NCBI GenBank assembly: GCA_944389935.1
Contig: CALXOE010000020.1
Location: forward strand, 1-53,788
Direction: 5' to 3'
Source of the DNA: an uncultured Victivallis sp.
GTDB taxonomy: Bacteria > Verrucomicrobiota > Lentisphaeria > Victivallales > Victivallaceae
Length of the DNA: 53,788 nt
The position numbers and the translations under genes are program-made. The notes beneath the pieces are model-generated. The model ran no database searches. It saw only the letters and a program-made list of their open reading frames with translations, and had not been told where the DNA came from. Of the stretch, positions 34,836 through 43,806 are shown piece by piece (position 1 is the first letter of the stretch; each line of letters opens with the position of its first letter).

Positions 34836-36218
34836 TCACAGCCGGGCATTGATCTTGCGGCAGAAATCGCGACACTGTTCGCGGGTCAACCGCAGCTTGT
34901 GAGCGAGCAGAATCTGAATTGTTTCGGCAATCGCGTTGACGGCCTGACGGCTGGTGCTCTGGATCGACGGGAAAGCCTCCGGCAACAGATCGGTCATCAG
35001 GGAAGGCACGCCGTTCACGATCGGATCGTAGGCGGGAAATGTGTGAATGTTCCGGCAGAAATCTGCATAACTTCCTGCATTGAAACAGCGTTCGAGCAAC
35101 GAAAACCGCTCGTTTTTGCGCCCGCCTGCCGACAGGCCGACTCCCCAGACCGAAAGCGATGTGGCGGAACGTTTCCCGGCAGGAAGTTTCACCATGCCCC
35201 AGTCCGCCTCGGGCATGCGTTCACGCAAAAGCGCATAATCGACGCCGTCACCGATGAGCATTGCGGCGAAATCGTTGCTCATGAGATCGACAAGAGCGCT
35301 GCGCGCATCACCGTGGCGATGGCTGCAGACTCCCGGCTGCCGATAGAGTTCGGAGAAGAACGAGAGGGCCTCGAACGCCGGATCGCTGTCGATCACGCAG
35401 TTTCCATTGCGGTCGAAGAACTCGCCGTTGTTCTGAAATACGAACGGGATGAAGCTGTTGGGGGTGAAAAGTATCGCCAGTCCGTAGCAGATGACGCCGT
35501 CGCCGCCTGCCTCGGTCAGGAGTTCCGTGTGATGCAGGAGGTCGTTCCAGTTCCACGCTCCGTCCGGCACGGGGATGCCGCGGCGGCGGAACACCCGGCG
35601 GTTATAGAACAGCATGAGCGGGTTGAACGAAAGCGGCAGCGCATAGAGCTTGCCGCCGAAACTCATCGAGCGCAGCAGTTCCGGCGGAAATTTCCGGAGG
35701 GAGAGCAGCGTTGGATGTTCGAGAAATCCGTCGAGCGGCAGCAGCGCCTTCTCCGCAGCCAGAACCGGCAGCAAGCCCTCGTTCAGCGCAATCAATCCCG
35801 GATGTGACTCCGTGCCGGAATTCCTCGAAAGAATCCAGTCGATATAATGCGGATTGTAGTCGTAGGTCGCGGCGGGAAACGGCGAAAACTCCAGCTCCGG
35901 CGAAAGCGCCGCCGCCATCTCCATGGTCTCCATCGAGGGCAGCACGCAATCCCAGTTGTAGAAATAGTTTTTCGGATCCTCGACCGCGGCAGTTCCGCGG
36001 ACGAACGTGCCGGAACCGGGTCTGCGCTCCACCAGACCTTTTTTCTCCAGGGCACGATACGCGGAGAGGCAGACTGCCGTGCTGATCTCATACTGCCCGG
36101 CAAGATCGCGTACGCTCGGCAGACGCGACCCGGCGGGAAGTGTCCCGTCGGAAATCCGCGCCTCCATCTCCGCCGCAATCCGCCGCGTCATCGGAATCCC
36201 ATGACTCACACCATCCAT
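34836..36218 (-). CDS. GntR-family regulator fused to an extracellular solute-binding-protein (family 1) domain
   Basis: 460 residues from the ATG at 36218, which has AAGGAGGG upstream; an in-frame extension to 36287 is rejected because it crosses that site. Residues about 10-78 are a GntR winged helix (SRLPSVRDLAGQYEISTAVCL, then GSGTFVRG). The rest resembles a MalE/UgpB-type solute-binding protein (YALPLSFNPLMLFYNRRVFRRRG, GAWNWNDLLHHTELL, MLIGDGVDYALL, WGMVKLPAGKR, ending in helices with TIQILLAHKL). There is no signal peptide, so the binding domain is cytoplasmic and probably senses a sugar. The gene diverges from a prepilin and a GH42-like enzyme, with a symmetric site between them. GntR regulators more usually carry FCD, UTRA or LacI-type sensors. 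Confidence 0.82.
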   Translation of the reverse strand: MDGVSHGIPMTRRIAAEMEARISDGTLPAGSRLPSVRDLAGQYEISTAVCLSAYRALEKKGLVERRPGSGTFVRGTAAVEDPKNYFYNWDCVLPSMETMEMAAALSPELEFSPFPAATYDYNPHYIDWILSRNSGTESHPGLIALNEGLLPVLAAEKALLPLDGFLEHPTLLSLRKFPPELLRSMSFGGKLYALPLSFNPLMLFYNRRVFRRRGIPVPDGAWNWNDLLHHTELLTEAGGDGVICYGLAILFTPNSFIPFVFQNNGEFFDRNGNCVIDSDPAFEALSFFSELYRQPGVCSHRHGDARSALVDLMSNDFAAMLIGDGVDYALLRERMPEADWGMVKLPAGKRSATSLSVWGVGLSAGGRKNERFSLLERCFNAGSYADFCRNIHTFPAYDPIVNGVPSLMTDLLPEAFPSIQSTSRQAVNAIAETIQILLAHKLRLTREQCRDFCRKINARL

Positions 36219-36267
36219 TCCAAACTCCCTCCTTATTCCCGGATTATCGCCATTCCACTTTATATTT

Positions 36268-36360
36268 AATATATCACAATATATCACTTTGTCAAGAGGA
36301 TTATTTTTATTTTATTTATTTAAAATACAGCTTGACAATGTGATTTATTTCTGGTATAAT
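36268..36360. promoter_or_regulatory. Divergent promoters with candidate operator
   Basis: Plus: TTGACA (36332-36337), 17 bp, TATAAT (36355-36360), an exact consensus. Minus: TTGACA (36295-36290), 16 bp, TATATT (36273-36268). An inverted repeat with 14-bp arms and one mismatch (ATCACTTTGTCAAG 36283-36296, CTTGACAATGTGAT 36331-36344) covers both -35 boxes. The minus promoter spacer also holds a tandem AATATATCAC repeat (36268-36277, 36278-36287), with a related GTGATTTATT at 36340-36349. Confidence 0.75.
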
Positions 36361-36404
36361 TATAAAAGAACAAATTCAACCGCAACCAAATATGAGGGAC
36401 GGCA

Positions 36405-37097
36405 ATGAAAAAGAGATCGTTTACCTTGATAGAGCTCCTGGTAGTGATTGCGATTATCGCCATTCTGGCGGGGATGCTGCTGCCCGCTTTGAACCAGGCG
36501 CGCAACAAAGCACGCGACATCAATTGTCTGAATAACATCAAACAACTTGCACTCGGGACAATTCAGTATACCGACGCGAACAACGGAATTATTCCGCCGC
36601 ACACCTCCGGCGGGAATCCTGTCGATGCCACGTGGCTCGGCTTGATCGCGCCCTATGTCGGTATCAATCAAAGTACGGAATCGAATTGCAACAGCTGGTT
36701 GACGAAAAACAGCAACGGGACATATCAGCCGATTTCCAAACTGATGCTTTGTCCCGCCCGCGGCGCCGCCAGCGGCACGAAAAACGAACTGCTCCTGGAC
36801 AATTACGGAATCAATTTCAATATGACCTATCAGGATGCGGAACATTCCAATACGATCAAAAGGCTCCGCCGTCCCTCGGAACGCTGTCTGCTGGGAGACA
36901 ACTCCCGCATCACCTCGTCCTACAATTTTCCGATTCTCGAAGGAAAAAGCGATCTGTCCACTCGTCACTTCAACAATGCGGGCAGTAACATCGGTTACTG
37001 CGACGGCCACGCGTCGCCGTTGCGCAAGAACGATCTGCCGGATGGACAGCACATCTACTTCTGGGGTCGCTATGCCCCCGGGAATTACGGGGAGTGA
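36405..37097 (+). CDS. Prepilin-type pseudopilin (type II secretion G-like)
   Basis: 230 residues. A short leader MKKRS is followed by [28 protein letters not shown], a class III prepilin signal and methylation site with Glu at +5 and a single hydrophobic helix. The globular part is of the PVC type with a late DG motif ([17 protein letters not shown]), similar to the H-X9-DG class, and a few Cys. It would be cleaved by a prepilin peptidase and either join a pseudopilus or be exported alone. It lies 53 bp upstream of a large secreted glycosidase and divergent from a sugar-sensing regulator. Bases 36418-36442 are identical to the truncated prepilin at 76-100. Confidence 0.88.
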   Translation: MKKRSFTLIELLVVIAIIAILAGMLLPALNQARNKARDINCLNNIKQLALGTIQYTDANNGIIPPHTSGGNPVDATWLGLIAPYVGINQSTESNCNSWLTKNSNGTYQPISKLMLCPARGAASGTKNELLLDNYGINFNMTYQDAEHSNTIKRLRRPSERCLLGDNSRITSSYNFPILEGKSDLSTRHFNNAGSNIGYCDGHASPLRKNDLPDGQHIYFWGRYAPGNYGE

Positions 37098-37149
37098 TTT
37101 CCCTTTTCCGCAACGAGTTCCATGAAATCCACAAAACGATGGTGCGAAT

Positions 37150-40100
37150 ATGAAAAAAATGATATCCACTCTGCTGTTCGGCGCATTCGCGCTCTCCGTC
37201 ATGGCGGCGGAACTTTTCACCGACAACTTCGCGGGGAATCAACTCGGCGCTGACTGGCATGGAAGCGGCGGAACATTCTCCGTTGCGGACAACGCGCTTA
37301 CGATCCGCTCCGAAAAGAGCAATCCGGTTCTCTATCTCAACGGGAAGAACTGGAAAAACTACCGGGTCACCCTGAATGTGACCCGGCCGACGGGTTCGCG
37401 TCTTCAGCTTTATGTGGGATGGCGCTATCCCGAATTCGTGAAGCTGGTCTTTTCGCCCCCCTACCCCGGAACGCTCAAGTTCATCACGGCCAAAGGCGAA
37501 ACCGCCGCGGAATTCAACTACGCACAGAAAGTCGACGCCAAGTCTCCGCTCGCGATCGAAGTCGACGTTCTCGGGCGCAAGGTGATCTGCCGCATCAACG
37601 GGGTGGAAATCGGCACGTACGAAGCACCCGCTCAGGTCTATGGTTCGATCGCTCTCGGCGGCGAATGGAACTCGAATCTGCAGATCCGCAATCTCACGGT
37701 CACACAGCTGGAAGCTCCGGTGGAACCGAAGCCGCCGGTCGTCGACCGTTTCACGCGGCCCGAGATCCGGAACGGAACCTTTTACGTCGACGGGAAACCC
37801 ACCTTCATGCTCGGCGTCAACGACTCCCAGAACTTCTGGGAGTTCGGCAAATTCAACGCCGAGCCGCCGTTCGCCCCAAACGACGTGTTCACGGATCTCA
37901 TGAGCCGCGAGACCGCAAAGAAGATGGGCTTCAACTCTCTGCACGTCCCGACCTCGGCCCGGCAGGCGGCAGATCCGTATCTGGAGGAGTTGAAACTCAC
38001 TCCGGAACAGGCCGACCAGCTGTTCGGGCTCGGCTACCCGCAACATTGGAGCGAGCGGGCGCGGCACCGGAAACGGGTAGCCGGAATACCACTCGTGGTC
38101 GATTACTCGGGGCTGCATCTCTCCACGATGCCGACACAGCGGGAAAGACTCCGGAAGGCAGGATTTCCCGCTGAATTTCTTCATGACGGCGGATTCATGC
38201 CCTACGTGCCGGAAGTTCCGCTCGGCAGAGCGATCTACAACACCTACTTCAGGGGCGGTGCCGAATATTGGCTCAACTACGGCAACTCGAATCCCTGGGT
38301 TTACGAACTCTTCAACGAAGTGCAGTGGTACCACTCCAAACACTTCGAAAACCGGAAGCTCTTCGGAGAGTGGCTTCGGAAAAAGTACGGCACGCTCGAC
38401 CATCTCCGCGCCGTCTGGGGAGACGAAACACCCGCCTCATTCGAAGCCGTCGTCGACCTGACACCATGGAGCGGCAAGGCGATGAAGGCCGACTGGATGA
38501 TGTTCCTCGGCGACCGTTTCGTCGAAGTATTCAACGACGGCAAAGCCGCGATTCAGAGCGTCGACCCGCGCCGCAGCAACGTCTACTTCGACATCGAAAT
38601 CGCAGTTGCTTCGGTCTGGTATGAACAGAACGGCATCGATTATTACAAACTCATGAAAGCCGCCGACCTCTTCGGCACCGAAGGGGGCATGCCGTTCGGC
38701 CTCTTCGCCGAAAGCGGCAAAAGCTATCTCGACGACGTGATGAACAACTCGAAGATCAAAGTCATGTTCGTCAACGACCTTGCGCGCAGTTTCGCCGGCG
38801 ACAAGCCGATCCTGAATCAGGAGGCCTATGTCAAGCGCACGCACGGCAAACTCGGCATCGTGCCGACCCGGCGCAGCGATTTCCCGACGCTCTTCTGGTT
38901 CGAGGTGTTCCACAACTTCTCCGGTTCGCAGGTCTACTGCTGGTGGCAGGGCTACCGCAACAACGGCTGGAAAACGCTCGAAGACGCCCGCAAAACCACC
39001 AAAATCGTTCCCCCGGCACTGCTGAATCCCTACGCTTATCCGTTCGAGTCTCTGAAGGGATTCAAGGATTTCGAAACCGAGATCGGACGGCTCGCCGAAA
39101 TCGCCCTGCCCTATCCCCGCGTCACGCAGGAGATCGGCATTCTCTACTCTCTGCCGTCGGTCTGGCGGCAGCCGCACGCCGTGAGCGGGAATCAGAAATT
39201 CCCGTACCAGCAGAACTGCTTCCACTGGTACGATGCGTTCCTGCGCCGCCAGCTCCCGGTCGCGGTCATCACGGAGCAGGAGCTCATCGAGCGCGGCCCC
39301 GGTTCCTTCAAGGTCATCGCCGTGCCGTATCCGTCGCATACGTTCGCCGAAACGCCGGAGAAACTGCGCGAATTCGCGAAAAACGGCGGCATCGTCCTCG
39401 TCGGGGAAGGCTCGATGAAATTCGATCCCTACGGCCGCGAACTCAAAAATTCGAAACTTTCCGGAAAAAACGTCCGGACCATTCCGGCCGGAATCCCCTC
39501 GGATGAACAGGCGAAAAGGCTGAATGCCGCCCTCGACGACGCGGGTTACCGTGCGCCTTTCCGAGTCACCTCCTCCGATGAAAAACTGCTCTCCGAACTC
39601 GAAGCGCGGGTCATCCGCCGCCCCGGGACCGATCTCTACTTCTTCTGCAACTGGGATTCGCGCACGGCGGGGACCGTCCAGTTCCATCCGGCCCGTCTCT
39701 CCGGAAACCGGATTTACGTAACTGACATGGTGCGCATGGCGCCGATGCCCGCCCCCTCCGGCAAGCTGGAGTGGAGCGCCTCTGAACTTGCCGCCGGACT
39801 CCCGGTCGCGATTCCCTCCCAGGAACGCGTGCTCATCGCCGTCTCGACCCAACCGTTCGCGGAGGCGACGAATGCACCGCTCACCGCCGAAGCCGTCCGT
39901 AAACTCGCCGCCGACGCAAAACAGTTCCTTGACGCCGAAAATGCGAAACTCGACCGGGAACTCACCGAAGTCGAAGCCGCCGAAAAAGCCGCCTTTCTCG
40001 CGGCCCGCAAGCCATACCCGGCCAATCCCCGCTCCTGTGTTCCGCTCGATCTTTCCGACACGGCAAACATGGGATTCCGCGATGATGCGGCAGGAGACCG

Positions 40101-40611
40101 CAAAGGCGGCTGGACCGATCAGGGGGCGATGGATTTCCGTGAATTCCCGACTGGGAAGCAGACATTTGCGGGCGTTCCGTTTCAGGTGATCGACCCCGCC
40201 GGAAACGACGGAAAAAGCTGCATCGTCCTCGCAGGAACCGTCAAATATTTCCCGCAGGAATCAGCGGACATCAAAGTCGGCGGCCTCGTGAAGAATCTTT
40301 ACTTCCTCCACACCGCCGCCTGGGGAGGACAGAAGGGCAGACAGTTCGAATACCGCATCACCTATAATGATGGAACCACAGAAACATTTCCGGTCAATGG
40401 CGGCAGCGAATGCAACGACTGGGTCGGCAACACGCCGATTTCCAACGGCAGCATCGTCGCGGAAACCGCCAAGCCGAACGGCGTCAAAATCGGCGCCTAC
40501 GTGACAAGCTGGAAAAATCCACACCCGGAAAAACCGGTCCGGTCGATCAAAGCGGTATCCGCCGCTGCTGATGCAGTTCCGGTCATCATCGCCATCACCG
40601 CAGAACGGTAA
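37150..40611 (+). CDS. Large secreted GH42-like (beta-galactosidase-type) glycoside hydrolase with an N-terminal LamG-like domain
   Basis: 1153 residues. Signal peptide about 1-20 (ISTLLFGAFALSVMAA). Residues about 21-195 form a beta-sandwich like family 16/LamG domains (LFTDNFAGNQLGADWHGSGG, FKLV, IALGGEWNSNLQIRNLTV). A TIM-barrel domain follows, with likely acid/base E390 (ELFNEVQW) and nucleophile E558 (LNQEAYVKR). A trimerisation/amidotransferase-like domain (EIGILYSLPSVWR, FKVIAVPYPSHTFAETPEKL) as in GH42 comes next, then a C-terminal beta domain of about 200 residues (WTDQGAMDFREFP, SIKAVSAAADAVPVIIAITAE). Usual GH42 enzymes are 600-700 residues and cytoplasmic. Substrate is unknown, and a related clan A family cannot be excluded. 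Co-transcribed with the prepilin. Confidence 0.8.
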   Translation: MKKMISTLLFGAFALSVMAAELFTDNFAGNQLGADWHGSGGTFSVADNALTIRSEKSNPVLYLNGKNWKNYRVTLNVTRPTGSRLQLYVGWRYPEFVKLVFSPPYPGTLKFITAKGETAAEFNYAQKVDAKSPLAIEVDVLGRKVICRINGVEIGTYEAPAQVYGSIALGGEWNSNLQIRNLTVTQLEAPVEPKPPVVDRFTRPEIRNGTFYVDGKPTFMLGVNDSQNFWEFGKFNAEPPFAPNDVFTDLMSRETAKKMGFNSLHVPTSARQAADPYLEELKLTPEQADQLFGLGYPQHWSERARHRKRVAGIPLVVDYSGLHLSTMPTQRERLRKAGFPAEFLHDGGFMPYVPEVPLGRAIYNTYFRGGAEYWLNYGNSNPWVYELFNEVQWYHSKHFENRKLFGEWLRKKYGTLDHLRAVWGDETPASFEAVVDLTPWSGKAMKADWMMFLGDRFVEVFNDGKAAIQSVDPRRSNVYFDIEIAVASVWYEQNGIDYYKLMKAADLFGTEGGMPFGLFAESGKSYLDDVMNNSKIKVMFVNDLARSFAGDKPILNQEAYVKRTHGKLGIVPTRRSDFPTLFWFEVFHNFSGSQVYCWWQGYRNNGWKTLEDARKTTKIVPPALLNPYAYPFESLKGFKDFETEIGRLAEIALPYPRVTQEIGILYSLPSVWRQPHAVSGNQKFPYQQNCFHWYDAFLRRQLPVAVITEQELIERGPGSFKVIAVPYPSHTFAETPEKLREFAKNGGIVLVGEGSMKFDPYGRELKNSKLSGKNVRTIPAGIPSDEQAKRLNAALDDAGYRAPFRVTSSDEKLLSELEARVIRRPGTDLYFFCNWDSRTAGTVQFHPARLSGNRIYVTDMVRMAPMPAPSGKLEWSASELAAGLPVAIPSQERVLIAVSTQPFAEATNAPLTAEAVRKLAADAKQFLDAENAKLDRELTEVEAAEKAAFLAARKPYPANPRSCVPLDLSDTANMGFRDDAAGDRKGGWTDQGAMDFREFPTGKQTFAGVPFQVIDPAGNDGKSCIVLAGTVKYFPQESADIKVGGLVKNLYFLHTAAWGGQKGRQFEYRITYNDGTTETFPVNGGSECNDWVGNTPISNGSIVAETAKPNGVKIGAYVTSWKNPHPEKPVRSIKAVSAAADAVPVIIAITAER

Positions 40612-40622
40612 AGAACACGCAC

Positions 40623-40651
40623 GCCCCGGCCTCACCGCCGGGGCTTTTTTT
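40623..40651 (+). terminator. Intrinsic terminator after the GH42-like gene
   Basis: Perfect 8-bp stem GCCCCGGC (40623-40630) with GCCGGGGC (40637-40644), 6-nt loop, followed by seven T residues. Confidence 0.93.
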
Positions 40652-40664
40652 CCATCAGAATATG

Positions 40665-40696
40665 AAAAAGCCGTCCCGCAGGAAACGGAACGGCTT
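40665..40696 (-). terminator. Intrinsic terminator after gpmI
   Basis: On the minus strand, a stem of AAGCCGT (40696-40690) with ACGGCTT (40674-40668) and further GG/CC pairing is followed by a T run (40669-40665). Confidence 0.75.
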
Positions 40697-40719
40697 CTGA
40701 ATCAAAACAGCCTCAACGG

Positions 40720-42372
40720 TTATTTGAAAACCAGCACGCTCGGGTCATACCCCTCCGGCGCCTCGTAACCGAGCAACTCAATGCAGGTCGCCGCAAGCGA
40801 ACTGATTCCAAGCCCCTCGCGCAGCTCCGGCTTGTACTCTCCTTTCGACTCCGGATCGTAGACGATGCACGGAACCGGATTCAGCGAATGGCTCGTCTTG
40901 CGCGCCGGAACGCCGTTCTTGTCGAGCTTCACGTTGCCTTTCTTGTCATGCTCGAGCATGTCGTCGGCGTTGCCGTGGTCGGCGCTGATGACCAGCACGC
41001 CGCCGGCCTCTGCAATCGCCTCCCGGATCCGCGCGAGACAGAGATCGAGCGACTCCATCGCAACGATGACCGCCTCCATATTCCCCGTATGTCCGACCAT
41101 GTCGCCGTTCGGGAAGTTCAGCCGGATCATGCCGTATTTGCCGCTGCCGATCGCCTCAACAACCCGGTCGGTGATCTGCGCACACTTCATCCACGGACGC
41201 TGCTCGAACGGGACGATGTCGGAACGAATCTCCTCGTAATCGTCGAGCGTCTCGCTGAACTTCCCGGAACGGTTGCCGTTGAAGAAGTAGGTCACGTGAC
41301 CGAACTTCTGCGTCTCACTGACCGCAAGCTGCGAAACCCCGGTCGCACAGAGATATTCGTCCATCGTCCGGTCGATCTCAGGCGGATTCACAAGGTAGAG
41401 CTTCGGCGCATGCAGGTCGCCGTCGTACTCCATCATACCCGCGTACATCACGTCCGGACGCACACCGCGGTCGAACTCAGCGAGTTCATCGGCTTCGAAC
41501 GCCTTCGTGATCTCAAGCGCCCGGTCGCCGCGGAAGTTGAAGAAGATCACCGAGTCGTGATCGTGCATCGCCCCGACCGGCGTCTTTCCATCATCGGAAA
41601 TCACGAACGGCGGCAGATCCTGGTCGATCGCACCCGTGCGTTTGCGCAGTTCCTCGACCGCTTCATGCGCGCTCTTGAACATCTCGCCGTTGCCGTGCAC
41701 GTGGATCTCCCATCCCTTGCGAACCATATCCCAGTTCGCTCCGTAACGGTCCATCGTAATGACCATACGCCCGCCGCCGGAGGCGATCCGCGCATCGAAA
41801 CTCCCGTCGTTCAGCCCCGCAAGAAACTCCTCGAACGGATCGATGTAGTCGAGCGCGGAGGTCTCGGGAACGTCGCGACCGTCGAGCAGCGCATGAATCC
41901 GGACATGTTTCACGCCCGCTTTCTTCGCCTCTTCAACCATCGCTTTCAGGTGATTGATGTTGCTGTGGACGTTGCCGTCCGAGAAAAGCCCGAGAAAATG
42001 CAGCGTCGAATCGTGCGACTTCACATTGTCGACGAGTTTCTTCCAGACGTCGCCTGCAAACAGCTTCTTCGACGTGACCGCCTCTTCAACCAGCTTCGCA
42101 CCCTGCGAAAAAACGCGGCCGCAGCCGATCGCATTGTGCCCGACTTCACTGTTGCCCATATCGGCGTCGGAGGGCATGCCGACCGCCGTTCCGTGCGCCT
42201 TGAGTTTCGTGGTCGGGCAGCTCGCCATCAGACCGTCGAGCACCGGAGTGCGCGCGAGTTTCACGGCGTCTCCGTCGGCATACTTGCCGAAACCGACGCC
42301 ATCGAGAATACAGAGCACCACGGGACCGCGGCGCGGTGTGAATTTCGGATTCTTCTTCAATGCTTCCAACAT
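40720..42372 (-). CDS. gpmI: 2,3-bisphosphoglycerate-independent phosphoglycerate mutase
   Basis: 550 residues. Interconverts 3- and 2-phosphoglycerate in glycolysis using two Mn2+. The alkaline-phosphatase-superfamily fold is shown by VLCILDGVGFG, the catalytic serine in ADMGNSEVGHNAIG, GLFSDGNVHSN, HALLDGRDVP, and the metal sites GDMVGHTGN and SADHGNADDM. Length is at the upper end, as in the plant/trypanosome-like subgroup. It lies 22 bp downstream of lpxA on the same strand and ends at a terminator. Confidence 0.96.
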   Translation of the reverse strand: MLEALKKNPKFTPRRGPVVLCILDGVGFGKYADGDAVKLARTPVLDGLMASCPTTKLKAHGTAVGMPSDADMGNSEVGHNAIGCGRVFSQGAKLVEEAVTSKKLFAGDVWKKLVDNVKSHDSTLHFLGLFSDGNVHSNINHLKAMVEEAKKAGVKHVRIHALLDGRDVPETSALDYIDPFEEFLAGLNDGSFDARIASGGGRMVITMDRYGANWDMVRKGWEIHVHGNGEMFKSAHEAVEELRKRTGAIDQDLPPFVISDDGKTPVGAMHDHDSVIFFNFRGDRALEITKAFEADELAEFDRGVRPDVMYAGMMEYDGDLHAPKLYLVNPPEIDRTMDEYLCATGVSQLAVSETQKFGHVTYFFNGNRSGKFSETLDDYEEIRSDIVPFEQRPWMKCAQITDRVVEAIGSGKYGMIRLNFPNGDMVGHTGNMEAVIVAMESLDLCLARIREAIAEAGGVLVISADHGNADDMLEHDKKGNVKLDKNGVPARKTSHSLNPVPCIVYDPESKGEYKPELREGLGISSLAATCIELLGYEAPEGYDPSVLVFK

Positions 42373-42394
42373 AATGACAAACTCCTCAAATCAG

Positions 42395-43195
42395 TTAGCT
42401 GCGGTGACCTTCGACCTGAGCCGAGATGACACCTCTCTTGCTGGTTTCACAAAAATGGATGAATTCCTGAACTTCCGGAATCTGCGGCAGTTCCGTCCGG
42501 ATCTTCTCGAGCGCATTCGCCGGAATGAGCCCGCTGCGGTAGTAGATGCGGAAAATCTGCTTGATGATCGAAATCGTCTCGGTCGAGAATCCCGCACGCT
42601 GCAGCCCGACCTTGTTGATCATCTTGACGCCCCCGTTGCGCCCCTCCGCCATCATGAACGGCGGCACGTCCTTGGAGAAGACCGATCCTCCCGAGATGAT
42701 CGCGTAGCGGCCGACCCGGCAGAACTGATGAATGCCGACCAATCCCGAGATCAGCGCGTTGTCGAACACCTGGCAGTATCCGGCGGTCCCGGCGTAGCCG
42801 ACGTAGATGACGTTGTTCCCGACGATGCAGTTATGGGCGACATGAGTCGCATTCATGAACATGTTGTGGTTGCCGATCCGGGTCTCGCTGCCGGGCTTCG
42901 TTCCGGTATGGATCGTGCAGCCTTCGCGGAAGATGTTCCCGTCGCCGATGTTCAGGTAGGTCGCCTCGCCCGGCACGACCGAGTGATCCTGCGCCGGCTG
43001 CCCGAGCGATGCAAACGGATGAATGACGTTTTCGCGCCCGAGGGTCGTGTAACCGTCGATATTGCAGTGACCGATCAGACGGGTACCCGCACCGATCTTC
43101 ACATTCGGACCGACATAGCAGAATGGACCGACTTCGACGCCGTCTTCGAGCGTCGCTCCGTCGGCGACGATTGCAGAGGGATGGATTTTCGCCAT
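42395..43195 (-). CDS. lpxA: Acyl-[ACP]--UDP-N-acetylglucosamine O-acyltransferase
   Basis: 266 residues. First step of lipid A synthesis. Left-handed beta-helix hexapeptide repeats run from AIVADGATLEDGVEVGPFCYV onward, with the catalytic histidine in NATHVAHNCIVGN and a C-terminal helical domain (RAGFSTETISIIKQIFRIYYR). Its presence shows a Gram-negative outer membrane with lipopolysaccharide. It is first in an lpxA-gpmI transcript, behind the promoter at 43240-43268. Confidence 0.96.
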   Translation of the reverse strand: MAKIHPSAIVADGATLEDGVEVGPFCYVGPNVKIGAGTRLIGHCNIDGYTTLGRENVIHPFASLGQPAQDHSVVPGEATYLNIGDGNIFREGCTIHTGTKPGSETRIGNHNMFMNATHVAHNCIVGNNVIYVGYAGTAGYCQVFDNALISGLVGIHQFCRVGRYAIISGGSVFSKDVPPFMMAEGRNGGVKMINKVGLQRAGFSTETISIIKQIFRIYYRSGLIPANALEKIRTELPQIPEVQEFIHFCETSKRGVISAQVEGHRS

Positions 43196-43239
43196 GATAC
43201 TCTATACCTCGCTGTTTCTGGATTCGTGTAAGTTTGCCT

Positions 43240-43307
43240 AATATACCATCAAATCCGCCGACTATCAAATCCCGGCGCTTGCAAAACCCGGGAAAAGAGC
43301 GTATTTT
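43240..43307. promoter_or_regulatory. Divergent promoters for lpxA (minus) and the SpoU methyltransferase gene (plus)
   Basis: Minus: TTGATA (43268-43263), 17 bp, TATATT (43245-43240). Plus: TTGCAA (43279-43284), 17 bp, TATTTT (43302-43307). Confidence 0.65.
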
Positions 43308-43332
43308 AACAGGAAAGGGATTGTTTGTTTGA

Positions 43333-43806
43333 ATGAAACTCTGTCTGATACTCGACCGGCTGCGCAGCGCGCACAACACCGGCAACATATTCCGCATCGC
43401 CGAAGCGCTCGGAGCGGAGATCGTCGCCTGCGGGTACACCCCCGCGCCGCCGCATCCGAAACTCGCGAAAACCGCGATGGGTACCGATCTCACCGTCCCC
43501 TGCCGCACCATGCCGGATGCCGCATCGGCCATCCGCATGCTGCGCAGCGAGGGCTACCGGATGATCCTCGCGGCCGAACCGGGCCCGGAAAGCGTATTCG
43601 CCTGGGAGAAAAATTATGAATTCCCGCTCGCGGTGGTCTTCGGCAACGAGGCGCTCGGAGTCTCGCCCGAGGCTCTCGCGGAGGTTGACGGTCTCATCGG
43701 GCTGCCGATGCTCGGGCAGAAAGCCTCCATCAACGTCGGAAACGCCGCCGCCGCCATCCTCTACGCGGTCGTGGCGGTCACCCAATACGGAGTTCGAAAA
43801 CCATGA
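43333..43806 (+). CDS. SpoU-family RNA 2'-O-methyltransferase (TrmH-like)
   Basis: 157 residues. Minimal SPOUT domain: motif 1 LDRLRSAHNTGNIFRIAEALG, motif 2 LAVVFGNEALGVSPEAL, motif 3 LPMLGQKASINVGNAAAAILY. The size fits a domain without an N-terminal RNA-binding extension, like TrmL or TrmH. The target (tRNA wobble or Gm18) cannot be decided. It overlaps nadK by 4 bp. Confidence 0.88.
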   Translation: MKLCLILDRLRSAHNTGNIFRIAEALGAEIVACGYTPAPPHPKLAKTAMGTDLTVPCRTMPDAASAIRMLRSEGYRMILAAEPGPESVFAWEKNYEFPLAVVFGNEALGVSPEALAEVDGLIGLPMLGQKASINVGNAAAAILYAVVAVTQYGVRKP

